A stretch of 50,739 nucleotides of DNA from Parabacteroides sp. Marseille-P3160 (GTDB taxonomy: Bacteria > Bacteroidota > Bacteroidia > Bacteroidales > Tannerellaceae): assembly GCF_900162725.1 (NCBI RefSeq), contig NZ_LT799418.1, positions 757,525 through 808,263 on the forward strand, read 5' to 3'. Below, one piece after another: positions 6,453-14,149 of this stretch (its first letter is position 1; every line of letters begins with the position of its first letter). A program made the translations under genes and the position numbers. The notes beneath the pieces were generated by a model, which was given only the letters and a program-made list of their open reading frames with translations, searched no databases and had not been told where the DNA came from.

Positions 6453-8096
6453 TTATTTACAAAAAAAGAGCATGTTGAGTCCCATACCGGCGCTTCCGTT
6501 TAATAACCCTGAAGGCATTCTTTCCAATTCCTCTTCTGCCGGAATCCTTACACAAATAAAATCGGATAACCCGATCGGATGGAGTACCAGCTGATTCCGC
6601 AGGATATAAGCGGAATATTCCAAAAGGATGTCCGCGTCATCCTGTTTTGTAAAGTCCGGTAAAGACAAAACCTCACGGACCTTATCCGCTAAACCGGTGA
6701 GATATTCCGGATCAAAATAAGATTTCCGGTTGTTTTCTTCGGCAAACATCAAACGGGTAGATACATAGAATAAGATCCCCGCCAATCCCCGGTCAAACGT
6801 CCAATCGGAAATTCGTTTCGGATCCCGTTCCATTATTTTTTTATCAAGATCTTCCAATACCTCATCCGGATCGCCCTCCACAAATCCATGTCGCATCAAA
6901 TAGGCAATTCCCCAGGCAATGCCGCAATAACCGCTTTCCATATTCACAGGAAGAGAGGTATTCAGATTTTTACACAAATCATCCAACAAATAACCCGCCA
7001 ACTCTTCCGAAACCACATCTCCGGCATACTTGGCATAATGATACAAAAAGAGAAGATGTCCCATTCTTCCGTAAAAAAGGCCTATATCGGCAGTTGAACA
7101 ACTATGTAAAGCAATATGTCGGGCTATTTGTCTCAACCGTTTTTCTTTTTCTTCGGACGACAACCGAATCTGGTCCTTGTTCCTGTTCAACTGTAATACA
7201 AAGTCAAAATCTTTGGTGAAAATCTGTTGGTAGTACTGCTTCAATCGCTCCATAGAACCGGCATTTTTATAAAACAAAGCGTAAGCATCCCCATAGATTT
7301 CTTTCCAACTGGACTTAAGTTTGCGGAACAATTGCTTTTTGAGTTCCAAAGGCAGTAGAGTTTCCGCTATCAACAACTTGTTATAGGTGGTATGTATCGT
7401 TTCCACCTGATAAGGGAATTCCTTTCTGTAGATATGTCCGACCTCAATATCTTCAAGCAATTTACAACGCCCTCCTTCAAGCCAGACTTTCAGGCTAATA
7501 TACACTTCGTCGCTACCATAAGAGATCAATCCGTCTAACCCCTTAAGGTATTGCCAATATTCCTTACTTGATGCATAGGCGGCTCCCAAGACGCAAGGAA
7601 TGCCATCCTCCGGTACATTTGGGAACTCGTTCTTATCCCAAATCCATTCGGCATCCAACGATTTATCCAAACCAATGTAGGCACCGTAAGACACAGGCCT
7701 TTTGGCATCTTCAATCAGCTTCCCGTCTTTGAGATGCAAAGCCTTTGTCTGGCAACAAAGCAAAAGTTTACTGTCGTACTTTAATTCCCGTATGATTTCG
7801 TCCACCCAACCCGTATGGTAAAATCTCATATGTGCATCTAACAAGAGAAAAAAGGGCGTCCGTGAAAGTTCCACTCCTAAATCACGGGACGCGGCAACTC
7901 CGAGCCGCTCCGTATTCTCCAGGTAAACGGCTCCGAATCGAGCGGCAACGGAGGCATAATCATACTGATCGGTAGAGGCGTCGTTGATAAGAATAATTTC
8001 CACATCATCATTCGAGAATGCCTTTATACTCTCTAATGTATTTCCTACCTCATCGCCTTCATTTAGAAAAGGAATAATGACTGTCAACCATTTCAT
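6453..8096 (-). CDS. GalNAc-transferase-like glycosyltransferase fused to a LanC-like toroid
   Basis: 547 aa. Residues 1-235 form a GT-A glycosyltransferase: VIIPFLNEG, LINDAST, then FFLLLDAHMRF with DAH at 87-89 in place of DxD. Further on come GSDEVYISLKVWLEGGR (194-210) and VGHIYRKEFPY (219-229). The DxH motif, the acidic-W-GG segment and the VGHxxR-PY segment follow the layout of polypeptide GalNAc-transferases (GT27-like), which glycosylate Ser/Thr of proteins. Residues 330-547 show Gly-rich repeats typical of LanC-like (alpha/alpha) toroids: GLFYGRMG, GYCGIAWG, DRGLAGIL, GLLNGSAGMG. The WCxG and CHG zinc ligands of lanthionine cyclases are absent, and only about half a toroid is present. 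It could glycosylate the adjacent precursors, with the toroid binding peptide. That role is inference. Confidence 0.72.
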   Translation of the reverse strand: MKWLTVIIPFLNEGDEVGNTLESIKAFSNDDVEIILINDASTDQYDYASVAARFGAVYLENTERLGVAASRDLGVELSRTPFFLLLDAHMRFYHTGWVDEIIRELKYDSKLLLCCQTKALHLKDGKLIEDAKRPVSYGAYIGLDKSLDAEWIWDKNEFPNVPEDGIPCVLGAAYASSKEYWQYLKGLDGLISYGSDEVYISLKVWLEGGRCKLLEDIEVGHIYRKEFPYQVETIHTTYNKLLIAETLLPLELKKQLFRKLKSSWKEIYGDAYALFYKNAGSMERLKQYYQQIFTKDFDFVLQLNRNKDQIRLSSEEKEKRLRQIARHIALHSCSTADIGLFYGRMGHLLFLYHYAKYAGDVVSEELAGYLLDDLCKNLNTSLPVNMESGYCGIAWGIAYLMRHGFVEGDPDEVLEDLDKKIMERDPKRISDWTFDRGLAGILFYVSTRLMFAEENNRKSYFDPEYLTGLADKVREVLSLPDFTKQDDADILLEYSAYILRNQLVLHPIGLSDFICVRIPAEEELERMPSGLLNGSAGMGLNMLFFCK

Positions 8097-8229
8097 ACTC
8101 TATAAATTTAAACTCACCTTTGTTACACATCAAAATATTTTATAATAAGACCAAAGAATCTCGGCATTTGACCGGCCAGCAATAGCCGATCCATCTGATC
8201 CACAATAATAATTATCCTATTCAATCCCA

Positions 8230-8949
8230 TTAATGCAAATAGAGATCTTTCAACCATTCATATAAGCTATGCCTGGAATAAACACCATCTTTATTCAAAT
8301 CATTTAATCTCCACATCTCATTCCACAAATGGACCGCGTATGCTTCTTCAGAGATAATAGGAGATATATCATTAATGAGTTTATCTAATTGATAATAGGG
8401 TATCGGACAGAAAACGGCTGGTTTCTGCAGATACGGCTCAAAGTCATAGAGAGAAAGAACTTCACGAATAAGGGAAAGTCCGAACGTCCCCCATGCGATC
8501 CCTGCTTTCGAAGGGTATTCATTAATGGAATTCAGGCAATCTTCTAAATAATCAGCACGCATAGGAGACTTTATATACCCTATATTTATAATAGATAAAG
8601 AACCGACTTCTTCTTGCGCAAAACAATACGCTTTTTCAAAGGCAAATGGTTTAAGGCAAACGGTATCCATATCTACCCACCATCCTCCCTTTTCATAAAG
8701 GAGTTTATATCTGAACCAGTCAGCAAAACTTGCAACACTTCCCCTTGAGTCAAGGAAAATATTTTCCTCCGGAATTATCTCATTTGCATCATACAATACC
8801 GCATACTGCGGAATGGAGATTTGACGGTCATAAACATACAAATGAAATTCATGGCCATTTTTTATATAAGAATTTATACATAGTAACTCCATTACGGATA
8901 AATGATTTCCGATCCATAAGCTTTGTACGATTTTATTATCGGCTGACAT
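8230..8949 (-). CDS. DXD sugar-transferase, GT32-like
   Basis: 239 aa. IVQSLWIG at residues 8-15 is the usual family start. ASFADWFRYKLLYEKGGWWVDMDTVCLKPF (about 78-107) is the diagnostic block, with the D-x-D metal/nucleotide-sugar site in VDMD. Later NIGYIKSPM and AVHLWNEMW also fit the Gly_transf_sug family (PF04488). Cytoplasmic, no signal peptide. It lies 63 bases after the GT2 gene and 133 bases before GT-LanC, probably in one operon. It would extend a sugar started by another transferase. Confidence 0.75.
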   Translation of the reverse strand: MSADNKIVQSLWIGNHLSVMELLCINSYIKNGHEFHLYVYDRQISIPQYAVLYDANEIIPEENIFLDSRGSVASFADWFRYKLLYEKGGWWVDMDTVCLKPFAFEKAYCFAQEEVGSLSIINIGYIKSPMRADYLEDCLNSINEYPSKAGIAWGTFGLSLIREVLSLYDFEPYLQKPAVFCPIPYYQLDKLINDISPIISEEAYAVHLWNEMWRLNDLNKDGVYSRHSLYEWLKDLYLH

Positions 8950-9012
8950 TTTAATGTTATCTTACATTACACTTCTCTTAAAAATAAGTTATTCACCCTC
9001 ACGCCAAATCAG

Positions 9013-9891
9013 CTAATAAGCTTGCAACGATCTTCTCTCTTTTACAAAACTGATCTGCATTTCTTCCGCAGTAGTTTCTACAATTTTCTTTAGCTGTTCA
9101 AACGAAATTTTATTTTCGTTCAACAAACAAATAGTTGTATTCAGCAGATTATAATATGAGCTGTCCTCTGCTATGATTTTCTCCATAATAAGTTCAATGT
9201 ACTCCACCTGTATCTTAATTGAACTTTCGAACATTTTCTTTTTATTTACCGATGTCACCTGCATATTAGAAAGGCGATATTTTAAAACGACTTTAGGTAT
9301 ATTTCCAAAGAGAAGGCCTTTACTTATTAAGTCTATCCATAATTTATAATCTTCTGCGCAAGAATAACCTTTCTTATATACTCCATAGATTCCATTTGCA
9401 TAAGGAAATAGTTTTTTTAACGCACCTTTCATCATTATTGTCGGATGACACATCGGATTATAAAAAATCGCAGCACGAACAATATCCGAATGATTTTCAA
9501 AAGTTTTCACCACAGTCTCATAATCACCAAAGGTTTCCATCCAACCTCCACAAATATCTAGAATGGGGTTGTCTATTAAAAATGCCACTTGCTCTTGTAA
9601 TCTATAAGGAAACATTATATCATCTGAATCCATTCTGGCAATATATTCTCCATTAGCGGCAGATACACCTTTATTTAAAGAATCAATAAAGGAATGCTTA
9701 TTATTCAGAATCTTAATCCTCGGATCCTGATAGCTTTTTAAAATTTCTAGGCTACTATCGGTAGAGCCATCATTTACAATAATAAGTTCAAAGTCGCTAA
9801 ACGTTTGTTCAAGAACACTGTCAATAGACTCTCGAAGATGTTTTTCGGCATTATAGACAGGCATTACCACTGATATTTTAGGATTTTTCAT
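9013..9891 (-). CDS. family 2 glycosyltransferase
   Basis: 292 aa. Classic GT2 start ISVVMPVYNAEKHLRESIDS, then DFELIIVNDGSTD (about 33-45), YIARMDSDDI (DxD about 88-92), ICGGW, and SCAEDYKLWIDL as the ED acceptor-side motif. No membrane segment, so it is a soluble or peripheral inverting glycosyltransferase. The stop of the DUF3244-like gene is 12 bases upstream, so the two are co-transcribed. It is one of three glycosyltransferases in this operon and may build a short glycan on a peptide or lipid. Confidence 0.82.
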   Translation of the reverse strand: MKNPKISVVMPVYNAEKHLRESIDSVLEQTFSDFELIIVNDGSTDSSLEILKSYQDPRIKILNNKHSFIDSLNKGVSAANGEYIARMDSDDIMFPYRLQEQVAFLIDNPILDICGGWMETFGDYETVVKTFENHSDIVRAAIFYNPMCHPTIMMKGALKKLFPYANGIYGVYKKGYSCAEDYKLWIDLISKGLLFGNIPKVVLKYRLSNMQVTSVNKKKMFESSIKIQVEYIELIMEKIIAEDSSYYNLLNTTICLLNENKISFEQLKKIVETTAEEMQISFVKERRSLQAY

Positions 9892-9903
9892 ATGCTTTTG
9901 ATC

Positions 9904-10197
9904 TTACGGAAGCTTTAACACTTTTTTAAACGCCGGATTTCCAGAAAAATCAATGATAATAATCTGAATCGCACCTAAGTTTCCTAAAAAAGAAGCATCC
10001 AATTGGATAGAGTTCTGGACTAATTTTATGGGTGAGAACAAGGACCGGGTTCTAGCGGAAGCCAGACTTCCTTCCAATTCGATTTCCTTTTCGGTGTCGT
10101 TGCATTCCTTGACTGAGGGATTTTCAGCAAATGTTGCAATAGTTGAATAAAGTGAGCAGCCAATGGCCACACAAACTAAAAAGATGATTTTTTTCAT
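9904..10197 (-). CDS. small secreted DUF3244-like protein
   Basis: 97 aa. A signal peptide (MKKIIFLVCVAIGCSLY, cleavage near TFA-EN) is followed by a single short beta domain: IKLVQNSIQLDASFLGNLG, then IQIIIIDFSGNPAFKKVLKLP. The pattern resembles the DUF3244 proteins of Bacteroidales (a small Ig-like sandwich). It heads the glycosyltransferase operon and has a good promoter (TAAATTTG at 10224-10231). The secreted product next to peptide-tailoring genes could be a carrier or substrate. Function unknown. Confidence 0.65.
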   Translation of the reverse strand: MKKIIFLVCVAIGCSLYSTIATFAENPSVKECNDTEKEIELEGSLASARTRSLFSPIKLVQNSIQLDASFLGNLGAIQIIIIDFSGNPAFKKVLKLP

Positions 10198-10223
10198 ATC
10201 CAGTTGATTTAAGAGCTTGTTTT

Positions 10224-10262
10224 CAAATTTATCTCTTCTCTTTTTCTTGAAAAATAGGCTAT
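10224..10262 (-). promoter_or_regulatory. promoter of the glycosyltransferase operon
   Basis: TAAATTTG (10224-10231) matches the Bacteroidetes -7 consensus TAnnTTTG, 27 bases before the ATG. Upstream lies AGCCTATTTTTCAAGAAAAA, which aligns base for base with the region before the propellers at 13491 and 36276. Confidence 0.6.
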
Positions 10263-10354
10263 AGCTGCCATATAGTTTTTTTTACATAAAAAACGGCTAT
10301 CTGTTTATGAATAAACAGAATAAATAAAAGTTAATATAGGTCTGATATAGCTTT

Positions 10355-11203
10355 TTATATGGAATCTTCGGACTTAGTTCCTCGGGAATTAAACTTTTGG
10401 TACAGAAAGTCGGAAATATTTCCCATGGGTGGAATACCTAATTTCTTCCGGATAGAGGAACGCTTCATCTGGACGGTATTCAAGCTTAACTCCATAATGA
10501 TCCCGATCTCGTCGCTATGAAATTTCATGTAGGTCAGGCAACAGATACAGAACTCCGTTTCATCCAATGCGGGGTAAACTTCACGCAAACGATCAAAAAG
10601 ATGGTATTGCAATTCATTCATGGAATGATAGAGAATGTTCCAATCCAACTCTTCCCGGCCATATGCGATTTCATTAAACAATTTAGTTATATTCTGATCT
10701 CCATTTCTTTTCTCTTTTTCCTTCTTTATCTGTTTTTCCAAGAGGGCGGCTTTCTTTAAAATCCCAAAATGATGAAGCAGGGTGTTATGGAAAGATCTTT
10801 CTTTCTCATCAAAGCTCTTAGCCATCTCCATCAGACGGTTGATCTTTTGTTCGGCTTCCCGTTCTTTCTTTTTACTTTGAATGCATTTTTTGTAATAAAC
10901 CAGTGCAAGAAGAAGAGTGACGGAAAGTAAGAAAAAAGAATAGAAAAGTAATCGCTTTCGTTGGAACACCAGCCGGATATTCTCGCTTTGCAACCATTTG
11001 GGATCGTTTTTCTCCCGGATTTCCAGAACGGCCTTCAGACTGTTTTCTGCTAAAACGGAGGCCAAATAATGTGTATAGTCTCTATGGCAAGCAAACGCCA
11101 GGAGATGATCCGGTAAATCATCGGTCTCCTGCGGTTCCCGGTTGCAGGAAAAGCTTAGGAAGAGGAAAAGAAGGGCAAGGCATAATAGTTTCCGGTCAAA
11201 CAT
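10355..11203 (-). CDS. membrane-anchored LuxR-type helix-turn-helix regulator
   Basis: 282 aa. An N-terminal signal with LSFSC at Cys 20 looks like a lipobox. About 60 extracytoplasmic residues follow, then one membrane helix (about 84-104, LLFYSFFLLSVTLLLALVYY), a coiled coil (about 108-175), and a C-terminal HTH. The HTH block LDETEFCICCLTYMKFHSDE, then IMELSLNTVQMKRSSIRKKL, is a GerE-like four-helix unit. The layout matches the large Bacteroidales family of TPR-TM-LuxR regulators, but with the TPR part deleted. It lies directly upstream of the operon promoter at 10224 and probably controls it. A shrunken copy occurs at 13651-13803 beside another matching promoter. Confidence 0.75.
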   Translation of the reverse strand: MFDRKLLCLALLFLFLSFSCNREPQETDDLPDHLLAFACHRDYTHYLASVLAENSLKAVLEIREKNDPKWLQSENIRLVFQRKRLLFYSFFLLSVTLLLALVYYKKCIQSKKKEREAEQKINRLMEMAKSFDEKERSFHNTLLHHFGILKKAALLEKQIKKEKEKRNGDQNITKLFNEIAYGREELDWNILYHSMNELQYHLFDRLREVYPALDETEFCICCLTYMKFHSDEIGIIMELSLNTVQMKRSSIRKKLGIPPMGNISDFLYQKFNSRGTKSEDSI

Positions 11204-11417
11204 TTTATTCAGATTTTAGGTGAATGTAATTCTTGCCAAATTAACCAATAAAAAAGGAAAAACTACGATAAAATCCGAATTCAATTCTTGCTCAATTCTT
11301 ACATGATATGAATAAAATTTACTAGAAACGACTCCTTTCATACAATTGAAAGAAACCTATATTATTCTTTAATAGGATTTCCCAATCTGTACCTATTGCA
11401 TCAGTCATTTGTTATTG

Positions 11418-11993
11418 TCAATCCTTCATGGGCAACTTCCAGCATTCCTGAGCATATTCTGCCGGAGTCAACTTATATAATTTTAATTTATAACGCTCCG
11501 GAATAGGATTATGCATCATTTGCATAACTTCGTTGAATCGAGACGGATTATCGACTGTTAAACCTATACCAGATTTCATCCTTGCTTTTATAGGACCTAT
11601 TTCGGTGTGAACAAATTCAATTTTTGTTTCTTTACCAATCTCCAAACCGATTAAAATCGGAGATTCGAAAATATTGGAACTAATGCTACCTATGAGAATG
11701 TTACAAACAATCGGAACTTCGAAATTAAACGTACCATCTTTTCTCAACTCGGTTTTAAATTCTTTGATTTCAGCTGTTACCGGATTAGGAAACATCAAAG
11801 TAATGACTGGTTTCTCATTCAAAGTGTCCGGGTCCATATGAATGATTTTCCCAGACAATTTAGCAATTTCCATTTTGATTTGCGGATCAGGCAGTGTCGC
11901 TTTTTTTACGGCTGAACTGGGTAAAAGATCCAATGAAACAAAGGCTAGCAAAGTCGCAATAGTCAGAATCCTCCTATAAAAATATCTATTCAT
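11418..11993 (-). CDS. secreted protein of unknown function, possibly truncated
   Basis: 191 aa. It has a signal peptide (MNRYFYRRILTIATLLAFVS, cleavage near SSA). Beta-rich segments follow: KLSGKIIHMDPDTLNEKPVI, then FKTELRKDGTFNFEVPI. The second resembles the N-terminal beta-sandwich that precedes thioredoxin domains in Bacteroidales TlpA-like proteins, but no CxxC domain follows. After the stop the same frame carries on through two stop codons into about 28 more open codons, which hints at decay of a longer gene. It lies 140 bases downstream of the frameshifted precursor and may belong to the same RiPP locus. Not confidently assigned. Confidence 0.55.
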   Translation of the reverse strand: MNRYFYRRILTIATLLAFVSLDLLPSSAVKKATLPDPQIKMEIAKLSGKIIHMDPDTLNEKPVITLMFPNPVTAEIKEFKTELRKDGTFNFEVPIVCNILIGSISSNIFESPILIGLEIGKETKIEFVHTEIGPIKARMKSGIGLTVDNPSRFNEVMQMMHNPIPERYKLKLYKLTPAEYAQECWKLPMKD

Positions 11994-12134
11994 GTTTTTT
12001 ATTTTTTGACCATATAGGAAAAGTATATTGAACTATAGAAATTTATTTCTTAGGGCTAAATATACTTTATTTAGGTTTACCTTACATCAGAACAATACAA
12101 CGAACTAGATGTATAAGGTGTTTGAATGCACTTT

Positions 12135-12330
12135 CTACCATAGATATTTAATACAACATTTGTCATTATATTGTTTACCTTCACAAGCCTTTATTTTACT
12201 CCCATCCCCAGAAGGACAGGTATCACCACCACCATATCCGCCTGTAATCATTTTTTATTTCGTTCTCATTCATAAGAACTGCATCCTTTAGTTTTAATTT
12301 TCCTGACGTTTTCCGGATTTTCTTATCCAC
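12135..12330 (-). pseudogene. frameshifted GG-leader precursor peptide 4
   Basis: Starting 9 bases after the stop of the propeller at 12340, a frame (GTG 12330) reads a basic leader SGKLKLKDAVLMNENEIK. It then shifts at a run of six A's (minus strand, 12252-12257). In the next frame the sequence continues MITGGYGGGDTCPSGDGS and ends CCIKYLW. With five A's the two halves join as a normal leader, GG site and Cys-containing core. The position directly after a propeller is the same as for precursors 1 and 2 (which follow the rSAM scrap). Either a dead gene, a phase-variable homopolymer, or a sequencing error. The core could still be made from an internal ATG at the shift. Confidence 0.6.
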
Positions 12331-12339
12331 AGTATAGAG

Positions 12340-13491
12340 TCACTTTAGTTTGGCTATAAACAGCACGTTATTATCGTTTTCGTCTAACGAGCTCATCATC
12401 TCTTCCAATTGCTTGCGGTCTTTGGCCGAACAATCGCTTTTAGCAAGCCGCTCTTCGATTTTTTCGACAAGAGACGACGGCTCAAACATTTGGTAGAACC
12501 AGCCTTTATTGAAATTGAACGTGGGCGCATCCATATGTCCGAAAAAGTCATTTACTATTTTTATATAGTCCGACGTGTTTTTCTTCTTGTCTACATAAAT
12601 TACACCTTTCCCGAAAACTACAGTCAGGTAGTAGTTCGCAATTTCGCTATAAATATGTCCGGGAATTTCCTCTCCCCTGCCAAAATTCATTGTGAATTTC
12701 GGATACGCTTTATTTTTTTCTTTGTCGTAATGGAACAGGGTGTCACATGAAGTAATCATAAAACTGAAATCGGGCGTATTCCGATAGGAGAAAACTTCGT
12801 TATTGAATCCTACGAAACCATAGGTAGGATCCATCGCCTGTACCAGAAGGCCGCCGGAAGGTTTCAACTCGCTTTTCAAATGGCCGTCTTTGTCGTATTG
12901 CAAAGCGAGAAACGGATCTTCGTCGGTACTAAAAGGCATGTGGACCAAGGTAATGTCCCCATTGTCGGAAACGTCTATTTTGGGTTTGTTGAGATTGGCT
13001 TTTACGATAATCTCCCCCACAAAACTACCGTCGGTATTGTATTCTAAAACCTTTCGGGAATTGGCAAAAGGAGACAAATACACTTTCCCTGGCTGGTCTT
13101 GTATGGCTTCATCATAAAGGGACGTATATTCACCGGGACCTCCTCCTATACTTCCCACTTTACAAATCAATTTTCCCGTATGGTCGAACAGCAGAAAAGG
13201 CCGGTTACTTTGGCGGATACCGATATATTTATCGGTGATGATCGGCAGTGCAGGTTTAAAATAGGCTTCATCTTTATTTTCAAAGCGTACAATCTTGAAA
13301 TCTTGCACCAAATCGCTTAAATTCAGCGTAACGGTATCTTTCACATTGTTGAAATTACATACAGTCAGGGAATTACCCTCACTCTCAGTTACGATGACGG
13401 AACCATCTCCAGCAGGCGCCGTCCCGCAGCCTGTTGAGAAAAGCATGAAACTTGTAACAATTATTGTTACGAAAAGAGGTCGTTTTTTCAT
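12340..13491 (-). CDS. 6-bladed beta-propeller lipoprotein (divergent subtype)
   Basis: About 383 aa from ATG 13491-13489. Upstream in-frame codons up to 13521 run into the -7 box and are rejected as the start. Signal and lipobox FSTGC are followed by LNLSDLVQDFKIVRFENKDE, the counterpart of DIADVEYIPLET. Then come GKLICKVGSIGGGPGEY and the C-terminal DENDNNVLFIAKLK. The six-blade pattern is kept but sequence identity to the other propellers is clearly lower. It carries its own promoter and is followed at once by a precursor remnant. Exported lipoprotein; function unknown. Confidence 0.85.
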   Translation of the reverse strand: MKKRPLFVTIIVTSFMLFSTGCGTAPAGDGSVIVTESEGNSLTVCNFNNVKDTVTLNLSDLVQDFKIVRFENKDEAYFKPALPIITDKYIGIRQSNRPFLLFDHTGKLICKVGSIGGGPGEYTSLYDEAIQDQPGKVYLSPFANSRKVLEYNTDGSFVGEIIVKANLNKPKIDVSDNGDITLVHMPFSTDEDPFLALQYDKDGHLKSELKPSGGLLVQAMDPTYGFVGFNNEVFSYRNTPDFSFMITSCDTLFHYDKEKNKAYPKFTMNFGRGEEIPGHIYSEIANYYLTVVFGKGVIYVDKKKNTSDYIKIVNDFFGHMDAPTFNFNKGWFYQMFEPSSLVEKIEERLAKSDCSAKDRKQLEEMMSSLDENDNNVLFIAKLK

Positions 13492-13518
13492 TTTGATTTG
13501 ATTTAAAGTTCTTAGTAC

Positions 13519-13562
13519 CAAAGTTATATTTTATATTTCTCTTATAAAATAGCCTATCGGAG
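13519..13562 (-). promoter_or_regulatory. promoter of the 13491 propeller
   Basis: TAACTTTG (13519-13526) lies 28 bases before the ATG and is followed by GAACTTTAAATC. Upstream is ATAGGCTATTTTATAAGAGA. The whole block aligns with those at 10224 and 36305. Confidence 0.65.
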
Positions 13563-13650
13563 TTATATCGCTTTTTTATGTATTAGAAAAGGATATCTCT
13601 TTATCAGTGAGCAAAATAAATAAAAGTTAATATAGCTCCGGAATCGCTTT

Positions 13651-13803
13651 TTATACGTTTTTCATAGGTTCTCCTTCTTCGGAATTAAACTTTTGATCCA
13701 GAAAGTCGGAGATATTCCCCATGGATGGAATATCTAATCGGTTGCAGGAAAAGCATAGGAAGAGGCAAAGAAAGGCAAGACATAATAGTTTCCGGTCAAA
13801 CAT
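13651..13803 (-). pseudogene. internally deleted copy of the LuxR-type regulator
   Basis: A 50-codon open frame joins the lipoprotein signal of the regulator (MFDRKLLCLA...FSCNR) directly to its last residues (IPSMGNISDFLDQKFNSEE). About 690 bases in the middle are lost, removing the membrane helix, coiled coil and HTH. The junction is in frame, so a mini-lipoprotein could still be made. Flanking DNA on both sides also matches the intact gene's flanks: the upstream 60 bases (13804 on), and the downstream stretch AATAAATAAAAGTTAATATA. So regulator and adjacent promoter were duplicated as a unit before the deletion. Confidence 0.8.
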
Positions 13804-13812
13804 TTTATTCAG

Positions 13813-14149
13813 ATTTTAGGTGAATGTAATTCTTTCCCAAATAACCAATAAAAAAGGAAAAACTACGATAAATCCGAACTCAATTCTTATTCAATTATTT
13901 TACGGCATAAATAAGGCATGCAGGGAACAATCATTTGCCTTTCCATTGAAAGGAATAACAAACTACCCCGCTTTGTCGGCAAAAGAGCGCTTTTCACAAA
14001 TTTGGGGAAAGAGTTTATCTATCTGAATATGTAACAGGTTATCAATCATTTAACTCCAAGCTAAACTCAGAACAGCTTTTCAACGCAATGGGACAAATTA
14101 ATGATTCACTTTCATTTTAATAATTGGTCGCATAATGAGGGAAATAGAG
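13813..14149 (-). other. intergenic stretch without a recognised gene
   Basis: The first 80 bases match the DNA upstream of the intact regulator at 11204-11290. Beyond that I see no convincing gene. A short plus-strand open frame to 14026 has no family resemblance and no promoter. Confidence 0.5.

Noticed and set aside
6453-8096. Lanthionine cyclase activity for the LanC-like half
   Set aside because: Zinc-binding Cys/Cys-His motifs are not visible and no dehydratase gene lies nearby, so a lanthipeptide is not supported.
11340-11415. 28-codon frame after the secreted protein at 11418
   Set aside because: It continues the upstream frame past two stops with no start context; treated as possible decay of the same gene rather than a new peptide.
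12109-12291. Plus-strand 60-codon frame
   Set aside because: It is the antisense of the frameshifted GG-leader precursor, whose leader, GG site and position fit much better.
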